This document shows, piece by piece, positions 1 to 7,708 of a DNA stretch of 64,000 bases; within the stretch, counting starts at the first letter, position 1; the number at the start of each line of letters is the position of its first letter. The stretch lies in the NCBI RefSeq assembly GCF_021590045.1, contig NZ_CP062221.1, forward strand, positions 3,038,001 through 3,102,000, in the 5' to 3' direction. The notes below the pieces were generated by a model. It was not told where the DNA came from, did no database searches, and saw nothing but the letters and a program-made list of their open reading frames with translations. This DNA comes from Cellulomonas palmilytica (GTDB lineage: Bacteria > Actinomycetota > Actinomycetes > Actinomycetales > Cellulomonadaceae). The translations under genes were made by a program, and so were the position numbers.

Positions 1-855
1 GCGCTCGTCGCCGAGGCGTGGGTCGAGCCGCTGTCCCGGCTCGCGCGCTACGTCCGGCCCGACGAGATGCAGCAGGCGTTCAACTTCGCGTTCCTCGCGA
101 CGCTGTGGCACGCGCCGTCGCTGCGTGACGTCATCACCGCCTCCTACACCGCGAGCGACGCCGTGGGCGCGCCGACCACGTGGGTGCTGTCGAACCACGA
201 CGTGGTGCGCCACGCCTCGCGCCTGGGCCTGCCGGTGCCGGGCTCGCGCCCGAACGGGATCGGCGAGCGCGACGAGCAGCCCGACGAGGAGCTCGGCCTG
301 CGCCGGGCGCGCGCCGCGACCCTGCTCATGCTCGGCCTGCCCGGCTCGGCGTACGTGTACCAGGGCGAGGAGCTCGGTCTGCCCGACCACACCGCGCTGC
401 CCGACGACGCGCGGCAGGACCCGGCGTTCTTCCGCACGCAGGGCGCCGAGCTCGGCCGCGACGGCTGTCGCGTGCCGCTGCCCTGGTCGGCCGAGGCGCC
501 GGCGTTCGGGTTCTCCCCGACGGGCGCGTCCTGGCTGCCGCAGCCGTCGTCGTGGGCGCGGTACGCGCTCGACGCGCAGCGCGGCGTGGCCGGCTCGACG
601 TACGAGTTCTACCGCTCCGCGCTCGCCCTGCGGAAGGCCGAGACGCTCGGCTCGGGCGGGCTGGCGTGGCTGGCATCGGACGACGACGTGCTCGACCTGG
701 TGAACCGCGACGTGCGCGTCGTGGCGAACCTCTCGGCCGGGCCGGTCGCGCTGCCCGCGACGACGCAGGTCCTGCTCGCGTCGGGCCCGGTCCCGACCGA
801 CGCGTCGGGCGCGCTGCTGGTCGAGCCCGACACGACCGTCTGGGTGCGCGCCTGA
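1..855 (+). CDS. GH13 alpha-glucosidase, 3' end (partial)
   Basis: The gene enters from the left edge, so only the last 284 residues are visible and the start is missing. It looks like the C-terminal part of an oligo-1,6-glucosidase/alpha-glucosidase of family GH13, which hydrolyses maltose, isomaltose or short maltodextrins in the cytoplasm. Evidence is the conserved region IV LSNHDVVRHASR (catalytic-site His-Asp, about residues 62-73 of the visible part) and the following AYVYQGEELGLP, typical of this subfamily, then the C-terminal beta-sheet domain ending in TTVWVRA. It converges on an alpha-amylase gene and shares a bidirectional terminator with it, which fits a starch/maltodextrin utilisation locus. 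Exact substrate cannot be told from this fragment. Confidence 0.85.
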   Translation, partial: ALVAEAWVEPLSRLARYVRPDEMQQAFNFAFLATLWHAPSLRDVITASYTASDAVGAPTTWVLSNHDVVRHASRLGLPVPGSRPNGIGERDEQPDEELGLRRARAATLLMLGLPGSAYVYQGEELGLPDHTALPDDARQDPAFFRTQGAELGRDGCRVPLPWSAEAPAFGFSPTGASWLPQPSSWARYALDAQRGVAGSTYEFYRSALALRKAETLGSGGLAWLASDDDVLDLVNRDVRVVANLSAGPVALPATTQVLLASGPVPTDASGALLVEPDTTVWVRA

Positions 856-879
856 CGCACCGCCGTCCGGCAGCACGAC

Positions 880-918
880 GGGCCGGGTCTCGCGGACGCC
901 TCCCGCGGGACCCGGCCC
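880..918. terminator. Bidirectional intrinsic terminator
   Basis: A 15-bp hairpin: 880-894 pairs with 904-918 (GGGCCGGGTC with GACCCGGCCC, one G-U pair, then CGCG with CGCG) around a 9-nt loop. It lies between the convergent alpha-glucosidase and alpha-amylase genes, so it can end transcription from both sides. There is no long U-tract, as is usual in high-GC actinobacteria. Confidence 0.75.
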
Positions 919-937
919 CTCGTGTGCCAGGCGCGTG

Positions 938-2449
938 TCAGCGCGTGCGGCTCACGTCCCACGCGACGGCGGCACCCGCGGGCACGACGACGTCGACCTG
1001 CCCGTCCCGCACGCGCGTGGCCGCGCAGTCCTCGCCGCCGGCCAGGACGTCGCAGTACTCGCCGTCGGGCAGGCTCGTCGCGAGGGTCGTGCGCAGCTCG
1101 TCGTCGCCGAGGTTCACGACGACGAACCCGCGCTGCCCGCGCCCGAGCGCGACCGCGTCGCCCTGCGACCAGGTGTCGACCACGGGGGCGTCGCCCACGA
1201 CCGTGCGCCAGCCGACCATGCCCGCGACCTGCGGCCAGCGGTGCTGGCAGACCCAGTCCCCCGGGGCGAGGTCGTCGCCCGGGGCCGGGGCGGGGCCGCA
1301 CGCCGCGTCGAGCACGCGGCCGTCCGCGCCCTGCCGCGGGCCGGTGTCGGTGTCGTCGAACGCGTAGCCCGAGTACACCTGCGGCGTGCCGTACGTGCCG
1401 GCGAGCATGAGCACGGTCGCGAGCGCGTCGTCCGTGCGGGCGCGGTAGGACAGCGTCGAGCCGTTGCGCTCGGTGTCGTGGTTCTCGACGAACGAGATCG
1501 CGTCGTCGGACGGCACGTACCGCGCGGTCGCCTCGCCGAGCTCGAGCGCGAGCCCGGGCGACCCGGCGACGACCCCGGCGAGCTCCTTGCCGTACGTGAA
1601 CTCGTACACCTGGCCGTTGGCGGTGTACTCCTCGGGCGTGATCGGCTCGGCCGAGCCGCGGATGACCTCCTGCATGACGGCGATGTCGTCGGGCAGCGCG
1701 CCGACGATCGCCGCGACGTCCTCGGCGGCCATGTGCTTCGCCGCGTCGATGCGGAAGCCGTCGACGCCGAGGTCCACGAGGTCCTGCAGGTAGGCGGCGA
1801 GCCGCTCGCGCACGCGCGGGGCGCCCGTGTCGAGGTCGGCGAGGTTGAGCAGCTCGCACGTCTGGACCTGGGCGCGGTCGAGGTAGAGCGCGATGTCGTC
1901 GCCGGGCGTCAGGCCGCAGTGGTGGAAGTCGGTCGTCGTCCAGATGCCCGGGTACTCGTAGTGCTCGTACGACGAGCCGGCCCAGCCGGTGCCGGGCGCG
2001 TCCTGGCCGGTCATGTGGTTCACCACGGCGTCGACGCGCACGTCGACGCCCGCGTCGTGGCACGTCTCGACCATCGCCGCGAGCTGCTCGCGCGTGCCGA
2101 GCCGCGACTCGAGGCGGTAGCTCACGGGCTGGTACGACGTCCACCAGGGCTCGCCCGTGATGTGCTCGTTCGGCGGCGACGTGAGCACCCACGCGTACCC
2201 GGCGGGGCCGAGCGTCGTGGTGCACTCGTCCGCGATCGCGTCCCACGTCCACTGGAAGAGCTGGACGCCCACGTCGTGCCCGCTGCCGTCGGAGGCGGGC
2301 TGCGTCGCGGGGTCGGGGGGCTCGCTCGTGCAGGCGGCCAGCGCGGCCGGCAGCAGGAGCAGGGCCGCGAGCGCGGCCGTGCCACGTCGGGTGCCACGTC
2401 GGGTGCCACGTCGGGCGCCACGTCGCGTGCGGCGTGCGAGGTGCGTCAT
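938..2449 (-). CDS. GH13 alpha-amylase, secreted lipoprotein
   Basis: A 503-residue extracellular alpha-amylase that should cleave alpha-1,4 bonds of starch at the cell surface. Residues 1-39 are a lipoprotein signal with an unusually Arg-rich n-region, a hydrophobic AALAALLLLPAALAA stretch and lipobox Cys40. The GH13 regions are intact: VRVDAVVNHM (about 138-146), GFRIDAAKH with nucleophile Asp234, VMQEV with acid/base Glu261 and FVENHDTER with Asp325. The C-terminal beta domain ends at WDVSRTR. ATG 2449 is chosen because the signal peptide begins there; an in-frame GTG at 2455 is possible, and the longer open frame upstream has no support. No starch-binding module is seen. It is divergent from a PfkB kinase, with a palindromic operator between them. 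Confidence 0.92.
   Translation of the reverse strand: MTHLARRTRRGARRGTRRGTRRGTAALAALLLLPAALAACTSEPPDPATQPASDGSGHDVGVQLFQWTWDAIADECTTTLGPAGYAWVLTSPPNEHITGEPWWTSYQPVSYRLESRLGTREQLAAMVETCHDAGVDVRVDAVVNHMTGQDAPGTGWAGSSYEHYEYPGIWTTTDFHHCGLTPGDDIALYLDRAQVQTCELLNLADLDTGAPRVRERLAAYLQDLVDLGVDGFRIDAAKHMAAEDVAAIVGALPDDIAVMQEVIRGSAEPITPEEYTANGQVYEFTYGKELAGVVAGSPGLALELGEATARYVPSDDAISFVENHDTERNGSTLSYRARTDDALATVLMLAGTYGTPQVYSGYAFDDTDTGPRQGADGRVLDAACGPAPAPGDDLAPGDWVCQHRWPQVAGMVGWRTVVGDAPVVDTWSQGDAVALGRGQRGFVVVNLGDDELRTTLATSLPDGEYCDVLAGGEDCAATRVRDGQVDVVVPAGAAVAWDVSRTR
2379..2426. repeat. 12-bp tandem repeat in the amylase signal peptide
   Basis: Four copies of a 12-bp unit (three exact GTGCCACGTCGG copies, then GCGCCACGTCGC). 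On the coding strand they encode repeated Arg-Arg-Gly-Thr units in the n-region of the alpha-amylase signal peptide. Unequal slippage would change the positive charge of the signal without breaking the frame. Confidence 0.85.
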
Positions 2450-2481
2450 CGTCACCACCAGGTCGTCGTCGACAGGTCGGC

Positions 2482-2505
2482 CTTGCTGCAAGCCGTTGCA
2501 GCAAG
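2482..2505. promoter_or_regulatory. Palindromic operator, probably LacI-family (MalR-like)
   Basis: CTTGCTGCAA (2482-2491) and TTGCAGCAAG (2496-2505) are perfect inverted repeats separated by GCCG. The site lies 33 bp upstream of the amylase start. On the amylase strand a -35-like TTGACG (2514-2509) ends 3 bp before it, so a bound repressor would cover the -10 region. TTGCnGCAA-type half-sites are known for actinobacterial maltose/amylase LacI-family repressors; naming MalR here is inference because no regulator gene is in the window. Confidence 0.7.
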
Positions 2506-2554
2506 TTTCGTCAAATGCTTCCAGAATACGGCTCCCGCGCCGTACGTTGCGTGC

Positions 2555-3460
2555 GTGACCCACGTCGTCGTGAACGGTCCCGCCGCCTGGAACACCGTCG
2601 TCCGGGTGGCCGACCTCCCCGAGCCGTACCCGCACATGGTCCTGGCCTCCGCGCACCACGAGAGCCTCGGCGGCACGTCCGCCGGGAAAGCCGTGACGCT
2701 CGCCGCGCTCGGCGTGCCCACCACCCTCGTCACCACCCTCGGCGACGACGACGACGCGGCACGGGTCCTCGCCGCGCTGCGCGCGGGCCACGGAGAGTCC
2801 CTCACGGTGCGCGCCCGGCCCGCGCTCGGCGGCCGCACCGAACGGCACGTCAACCTCGTGTCCGACGAGGGCGACCGGCTCTCCGTCTACCTCGAGCTGC
2901 CCGCCGCTCCACCGGCCGACGACGCGCTCGGCGACCTCGTGCGATCCGCGGACGCCGCCGTGCTCGACCTCGCCGACTCCTCGCGCGAGCTGCTCGACGT
3001 GGCGCGCGCCGCCCGCGTCCCGGTCTGGTGCGACGTGCACGACGACGACGGCGTCGGCGACTACCAGCGCGCGTTCGTCGCGGCCGCCGACGTCCTGCTC
3101 GTCTCCGACGCCCAGCTCGTCGACCCCGGCGCGTACCTCTCCGCCGCGGTCGCGAGCGGCGCGACGCTCGCGGTCTGCACGCGCGGCGCACGCGGCGCGA
3201 TCGCGCGCGACGCCGACGGCTGGTGGGAGGTCGGCCCGGCCGACGTCGGACCGGTGCTCGACGCGGAGGGAGCCGGCGACGCGTTCCTCGCCGGCCTGCT
3301 GCGCGCCGTGCTCGCGGGCGAGCCGCGCGCGCAGGCACTCGCGGAGGCCGCCGCGACCGCCGGGCTCGCCGTGACGCACCCCGGTCTCGGCGCCCCGCAC
3401 GCGACGCGGCACGACGTCGCGCGGCTCGCCGCAGCGGTCCGCGTGGCCCGGGTCGAGTGA
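2555..3460 (+). CDS. PfkB-family carbohydrate kinase
   Basis: A 301-residue ribokinase-fold sugar kinase. The N-terminal substrate-binding half has the PfkB glycine motif LGGTSAGKAVTLAALG (about 38-53), followed by GDDDDAARVL. The C-terminal PfkB signature DAEGAGDAFLAGLL (about 236-249) carries the catalytic base Asp242 and the anion hole; the usual DTTGAGD is slightly altered to DAEGAGD. GTG 2555 is chosen because the fold begins immediately after it and it sits about 50 bp from the intergenic palindrome. It is divergent from the alpha-amylase and may share its regulation. The phosphorylated sugar cannot be read from sequence; ribose, fructose or an adenosine-type substrate are possible. Confidence 0.85.
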   Translation: MTHVVVNGPAAWNTVVRVADLPEPYPHMVLASAHHESLGGTSAGKAVTLAALGVPTTLVTTLGDDDDAARVLAALRAGHGESLTVRARPALGGRTERHVNLVSDEGDRLSVYLELPAAPPADDALGDLVRSADAAVLDLADSSRELLDVARAARVPVWCDVHDDDGVGDYQRAFVAAADVLLVSDAQLVDPGAYLSAAVASGATLAVCTRGARGAIARDADGWWEVGPADVGPVLDAEGAGDAFLAGLLRAVLAGEPRAQALAEAAATAGLAVTHPGLGAPHATRHDVARLAAAVRVARVE

Positions 3461-3469
3461 GCCGCCCGG

Positions 3470-4663
3470 TCAGCCCCCGGAGACGCTGAGCTCCGCCTCG
3501 TGGAGCTCGCGGCGGAAGTCGTCGGACAGGTCGCGCGAGTCGAGCCACCCGTACGGCAGGACGACCCTCTTGGGCGACCCCGCCCGCCCGCGCTGACCCT
3601 CCGCCGGCTCGCCCGGGTACGGCTGGTCCAGGTCGAGCTGCGCGACCAGGTCGTCGAGCTCGGCCAGCGTGCTCACCAGGCCGAACCGCGCGCGCAGGTC
3701 ACCGCCCACCACGTAGCCCTTGAAGTACCACGCCATGTGCTTGCGCATCTCGCGCAGCGCCTTCGACTCGTCGCGGAAGTGCTCGACCATGAGCTCGGCG
3801 TGCCGGCGCACCGTCGTCGCGACCTCGCGCAGCCCGGGCCGCACACGCTCGTCGGACCCCGCGAACGCCGCCGCGAGGTCCGCGAACAGCCACGGACGGC
3901 CCTGGCAGCCGCGCCCGACGACCACGCCGTCGCACCCGGTCTGCTCGACCATCGCGAGCGCGTCCTCCGCCGACCAGATGTCCCCGTTGCCGAGCACCGG
4001 GACGTCCGTGACGGTCTGCTTGAGCCGCGCGATCGCCTCCCAGTCCGCCGTGCCCGAGTAGTAGTCCGCCGCGGTGCGCGCGTGCAGCGCGACCGCCGCG
4101 ACGCCCGCGTCCTGCGCGACCAGCCCCGCCTCGAGGTACGTGAGGTGGTCGTCGTCGATGCCCTTGCGCATCTTGACCGTCACGGGGATCCCGTACGGCT
4201 GCGCGGCCCGCACCGCGCGCGTCACGATCGCCTGGAACAGGTCGCGCTTCCACGGCAGCGCGGAGCCGCCGCCGCGGCGCGTGACCTTCGCGACCGGGCA
4301 GCCGAAGTTGAGGTCCACGTGGTCCGCGCGGTCCTCCGAGACGATCATGTGCACCGCCGCCTCGACGGTCCCCGGGTCCACGCCGTACAGCTGCACCGAG
4401 CGCGGCCGCTCGTCGGGCTCGTGGTGGATGATCCGCAGCGACTCCTCGCCACGCTCCACGAGCGCGCGGCTCGTCACCATCTCCGCGACGTACAGCCCGG
4501 CACCCTGCTCGCGGCACAGCCGCCGGAACGCCGCGTTGGTCACGCCGGCCATGGGCGCGAGCACGACGGGCGTGTCGACCTGCAAGGGGCCGATGCGCAG
4601 CGGCGGGAGCACCGCCCCCGGCGCGCGCGTGCTCGCCTCGTTCGTCACAGTCACGCGGGCCAT
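3470..4663 (-). CDS. dusB: tRNA-dihydrouridine synthase
   Basis: A 397-residue flavoenzyme that reduces uridine to dihydrouridine in the tRNA D-loop using FMN and NADPH. It shows the Dus TIM-barrel signatures LAPMAGVTNAAFRRLC (35-50), HVDLNFGCPVAKVTRRGGGS with the conserved Cys122, VTVKMRKGIDD and NGDIWSAEDA, then a helical C-terminal tRNA-binding domain. Length is normal for actinobacterial DusB. ATG 4663 gives the expected N-terminus; a GTG at 4654 is an alternative. It ends 9 bp from the convergent PfkB kinase. Dus genes often sit near glyS in actinobacterial genomes, and glyS lies about 4 kb away here, separated by two sigma-factor pairs. Confidence 0.92.
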   Translation of the reverse strand: MARVTVTNEASTRAPGAVLPPLRIGPLQVDTPVVLAPMAGVTNAAFRRLCREQGAGLYVAEMVTSRALVERGEESLRIIHHEPDERPRSVQLYGVDPGTVEAAVHMIVSEDRADHVDLNFGCPVAKVTRRGGGSALPWKRDLFQAIVTRAVRAAQPYGIPVTVKMRKGIDDDHLTYLEAGLVAQDAGVAAVALHARTAADYYSGTADWEAIARLKQTVTDVPVLGNGDIWSAEDALAMVEQTGCDGVVVGRGCQGRPWLFADLAAAFAGSDERVRPGLREVATTVRRHAELMVEHFRDESKALREMRKHMAWYFKGYVVGGDLRARFGLVSTLAELDDLVAQLDLDQPYPGEPAEGQRGRAGSPKRVVLPYGWLDSRDLSDDFRRELHEAELSVSGG

Positions 4664-4694
4664 TCTCCCATCGACACGAGAAGGCACCCCGCAC

Positions 4695-4729
4695 TCAACC
4701 TTCGCGCACGCTCGTGCGTCTCCTACGGT
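4695..4729 (+). promoter_or_regulatory. ECF-type promoter P1 of the first sigma gene (leaderless)
   Basis: TCAACC (4695-4700), a 16-nt spacer and CGTC (4717-4720) match the AAC/CGTC layout of ECF-sigma promoters. The predicted transcript would begin near the GTG at 4730, giving a leaderless mRNA. The same elements with the same spacing precede the paralogous gene at 7022, which suggests autoregulation or shared control. Confidence 0.6.
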
Positions 4730-5320
4730 GTGACCACCATGACAGCCGGGACACGCGACGACGACGGGACGGTCCGCGTCGAGCAGCTCACGGTCGTCCC
4801 CACCCGGGCCCGTGGCGCACGCACCCGCAGCGCGACGGACGAGCAGTTCAGCGCGTTCGTCGCGGAGCACGGCGACGACCTGCTGCGCACCGCGTGGCTG
4901 CTGTGCGGCGACGCGCACCGCGCCGAGGAGCTGACCCAGCAGGCGCTCGTGCGCACCTACGCCGCATGGCACCGGGCGCAGGACCCCCTCGCGTACGCGC
5001 GACGCGTCCTGGCGAACCTGCGCGTCGACACGTGGCGGCGACGACGACGCGAGGTGCTCACCGCACCCGAGGACCTGCCGGAGCACGCGCGCTCCGACGT
5101 GCACGCACGCACCGAGGACCGCGACCAGCTCGCGCGCGCGCTCGCGCTGCTCAGCCCGCGGCAGCGGCGCATCGTCGTGCTGCGGCACATGATCGGCATG
5201 CCGGAGGCCGAGGTCGCCGCCGAGCTCGGCGTGAGCGTCGGCACCGTGAAGTCCACCGCGTCCCGCGGGCTCGCCACGCTGCGCGCCGCGCTCGCCACGC
5301 ACCAGGAGGAGGCCCGATGA
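4730..5320 (+). CDS. SigE-family ECF RNA polymerase sigma factor
   Basis: A 196-residue group IV sigma factor that would direct RNA polymerase to an envelope or stress regulon. Region 2 is visible as EQFSAFVAEHGDDLLRTAWL followed by LCGDAHRAEELTQQALVRTY (about 40-80), and region 4 as LSPRQRRIVVLRHMIGMPEA followed by the helix-turn-helix ELGVSVGTVKSTASRGLATL (about 140-185). GTG 4730 is chosen because it coincides with the predicted transcription start; ATG 4739 is a second possibility. It overlaps the next gene by ATGA, so the partner is translationally coupled. A closely related but interrupted copy lies at 7022-7708. Confidence 0.9.
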   Translation: MTTMTAGTRDDDGTVRVEQLTVVPTRARGARTRSATDEQFSAFVAEHGDDLLRTAWLLCGDAHRAEELTQQALVRTYAAWHRAQDPLAYARRVLANLRVDTWRRRRREVLTAPEDLPEHARSDVHARTEDRDQLARALALLSPRQRRIVVLRHMIGMPEAEVAAELGVSVGTVKSTASRGLATLRAALATHQEEAR

Positions 5321-6927
5321 CCGCCGACCTGCGTCCCGACCCGGACCTCGCCGCGCGCGCCGCGCAGGCGACCCCGCCGATGTCGCTCGACACCGACGCG
5401 CTGCTGCACGCCGCGCACCGGCACGTCCGCCGGCGCACCGCGACGCGCGTCGTGGGCGGCGTGCTCGCCGTGACGACGGTCGCCGTGCTCGCCGCCGACC
5501 TGGCCGACCGGGCCGCCGAGCCGCAGCCCGCGCAGCCGCCGACGCAGATCGCGCTGCCGCTGGGCGACGACCACGTCGTCGAGGTCGCGCAGGGCCTGCT
5601 GGCCGTCAACCGGGTCGGCGAGCCCCGCCCGCCCGAGCCGCGATCGGTGCCGCTCACCGACGGCGCACAGTGGCAGGTCGACCTCGGGCTGAGCTCCGGG
5701 GCCCATGATCTCGTGCTCACCGTCGGCCACCCCGCCGACGGCGAGCAGGAGGCCGCCGTCTACTACACGCGCGTCGACGACACGACGGCCGAGGGCTCCG
5801 GCGGCGCCACGTGGACGTGGGGCGCCGCGCCTGCCACCGACGGGCTGCGGTTCTCGGGCGAGCTCGACACCGGCGAGTGGTCCGAGCTCGTCGTCGTGCC
5901 GCCGGACCTCACCGAACCCCACGTGCTGCTCTGGAACACCACCGGCTTCGCCGTGACGGGCGGGGCGACCACCGTGGTCGAGCTGCCGACGTTCGCGGCA
6001 CCCGACGGGCAGCTGCTGTCCGCCGCGCTCGGCGACTACTCCGTGGCCGCCCGGATGCGGACGGGCCGGTCCGGGGTCGTCCTCGTCGACCGCGACGGCG
6101 ACGTCGTGCAGGTGCCGTGCGACGAGGCGGGCACCGATGGCTGCGCGGGCGTCGACGAGGTGCCCGGCCTGCAGGACGCCGTCGCCGCGGTCCTCGCCGA
6201 GCCGCGCGACGCCGCCCCGTCCGTCGCCGACCTCGTGCCGGACGTGCGGGCGTCGAACGGGCTCGCCCGCTCCACGGGCGCCGGGTGGGACACCGGCCTG
6301 CGCGTACCCGTCTCGACCGTCGCGACCCTCGAGCGCAGCGTGTCCGTCTCGCGCGCGTCGGTGGCCGACCTGCTCGCGGCGAGCACGCCCGGCCGCGAGC
6401 GGCCGGGCCGTGGCGTGATGGTGAGCGTCGAGGGTGCGGGTGTGTCCCTGCCCGTCACGTGGTCCGACGACGACACCGCCGAGCGGTTCGATGCCGGCGC
6501 GCCCTACCCCGGGACGCAGCGCTGGACCGTCGGCGACGACCTGCGGCTCGTCGCCGGCGTCGTGCCGCGGTGGATGGACGACGACACGATCGTCGTCCTC
6601 TGGTTCCCCGACGGCATCACCGGCGCCGACGGGCGCGTCGTGCACGCCGTCGACGTGCCGACGTACCCCGACCCGACGGGGACGCCGGCCCGCCTCTACG
6701 CCGTCGCGCTCGCCCTCGACGACCGGACCCGTCCGTCCGACCCGGACGACGTGCTCGTCCTGCACCTCGGCGGTGTCGGGAGCGGCGAGGTGCACGACGC
6801 GAGCGGGCTGTGCACCGGGCTGCCCGCGGCGTGCCTCGCCGCGCAGCCCGACGGCGGCACCGCGCTGCTCGGCGAGCTCGTCGCCCGCGGCGTGCTGGAC
6901 GACGCCGCGGGCGCGCGGGAGGACTGA
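5317..6927 (+). CDS. Membrane-anchored putative anti-sigma partner
   Basis: A 536-residue protein of no family I can name. A short cytoplasmic part (1-40, with Arg-rich HRHVRRRTATR) is followed by one membrane helix VVGGVLAVTTVAVLAADLA (about 44-62) and a long extracytoplasmic beta-rich region. The extracytoplasmic part contains a Cys pair in VQVPCDEAGTDGCAGVDEV and another near the end (LCTGLPAACLA). Its ATG overlaps the TGA of the upstream ECF sigma gene, the usual place for a sigma-regulating membrane protein. No zinc-binding HxxxCxxC anti-sigma motif is present, so anti-sigma function is inferred from gene order only. Confidence 0.6.
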   Translation: MTADLRPDPDLAARAAQATPPMSLDTDALLHAAHRHVRRRTATRVVGGVLAVTTVAVLAADLADRAAEPQPAQPPTQIALPLGDDHVVEVAQGLLAVNRVGEPRPPEPRSVPLTDGAQWQVDLGLSSGAHDLVLTVGHPADGEQEAAVYYTRVDDTTAEGSGGATWTWGAAPATDGLRFSGELDTGEWSELVVVPPDLTEPHVLLWNTTGFAVTGGATTVVELPTFAAPDGQLLSAALGDYSVAARMRTGRSGVVLVDRDGDVVQVPCDEAGTDGCAGVDEVPGLQDAVAAVLAEPRDAAPSVADLVPDVRASNGLARSTGAGWDTGLRVPVSTVATLERSVSVSRASVADLLAASTPGRERPGRGVMVSVEGAGVSLPVTWSDDDTAERFDAGAPYPGTQRWTVGDDLRLVAGVVPRWMDDDTIVVLWFPDGITGADGRVVHAVDVPTYPDPTGTPARLYAVALALDDRTRPSDPDDVLVLHLGGVGSGEVHDASGLCTGLPAACLAAQPDGGTALLGELVARGVLDDAAGARED

Positions 6928-6986
6928 CCCGGCACCGCGGCGCGTCGGTCCGCGGCACATCGGTCCGCACCGATCCCGGCGGGGAC

Positions 6987-7021
6987 TCAACAACAGGCCC
7001 GGGCGCTGCGTTCTCTACGGT
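6987..7021 (+). promoter_or_regulatory. ECF-type promoter P2 of the interrupted sigma gene
   Basis: TCAACA (6987-6992), a 16-nt spacer and CGTT (7009-7012) repeat the P1 layout exactly, with the same 9 nt between the -10-like motif and the GTG start. The initiation region CTACGGTGTGACCAC is shared with P1. This places both sigma genes under the same kind of sigma factor, perhaps each other's product. Confidence 0.55.
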
Positions 7022-7708
7022 GTGACCACGATGCCGCTCACGTCCACGTCCGACGACCACCGAGGGCCGGAGCCCGGCCCACCGGGGGTCCCCCGCGAGT
7101 CCGGGCGGGTGCTCCTGCGCAGGCGCGCCACCTCGCGCGGGACCTCGCCCGACACCTCGACGGACGCCGAGTTCACGGCGTTCATGACCGAGCACCGGCG
7201 TGACCTGCTGCGTGCCGCGTAGCTCCTCGTCGGTGACGACCACCGCGCCGAGGAGCTCACGCAGCAGGCGCTCGTGCGCACGTACACGGCGTGGTCGCGC
7301 GCCCGCCGGGACCCCCTGGCCTACGCGCGGCGGGTGCTCGTGAACCTGCGCGTCGACACGTGGCGGCGCCGGCGCCGCGAGGTGCTCGTCTCGCCGCACG
7401 AGCTCCCCGACGCCCCGGTGGTGGCCTCGCGGCGCGCGGAGGACCGTGACCAGCTCCTGCGCGCGCTCGCGCTCCTGACGCCGCGCCAGCGCCGCATCGT
7501 CGTGCTGCGCCACCTGCTCGACCTGTCCGACACGGAGGTCGCCGACGACCTGGGGATCAGCCCCGGGACCGTCCGGTCGACCGCGTCCCGCGGGCTGGCG
7601 GTGCTGCGGGCCGCGATGACCGCCGGCACCGACCAGCGGCCGCCTCGGGTCCCTCACCAGCCCGCACCGACCCCCACCCCGCAGACCTGGACGGAGACGC
7701 CCCGATGA
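7022..7708 (+). pseudogene. SigE-family ECF sigma factor with in-frame amber stop
   Basis: A paralogue of the sigma gene at 4730, interrupted by TAG at 7220-7222. The frame continues without shift on both sides: DLLRAA-stop-LLVGDDHRAEELTQQA lines up with DLLRTAWLLCGDAHRAEELT, so the stop replaces the Trp of region 2 (TGG to TAG). Downstream, region 2.4 (DPLAYARRVLVNLRVDTWRR) and region 4 (LTPRQRRIVVLRHLLDLSDT and DLGISPGTVRSTASRGLAVL) are intact. Without read-through the 66-residue product is useless. The rest is undamaged, so the mutation is recent, is a sequencing error, or is suppressed. The ORF downstream overlaps it by ATGA. Confidence 0.85.

Noticed and set aside
935..2554. A plus-strand open frame joined to the PfkB kinase across the alpha-amylase gene.
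   Set aside because: The kinase fold starts at GTG 2555; everything upstream is the antisense of the amylase and shows no homology.
5317..6927. Calling this a zinc-binding anti-sigma factor (ZAS).
   Set aside because: The HxxxCxxC motif is absent in the cytoplasmic segment; only gene order supports a sigma-regulating role.
7274..7708. A separate 144-residue gene starting at ATG 7274.
   Set aside because: It begins in the middle of sigma region 2 and continues in the same frame as the part before the TAG, so it is the second half of an interrupted sigma gene.
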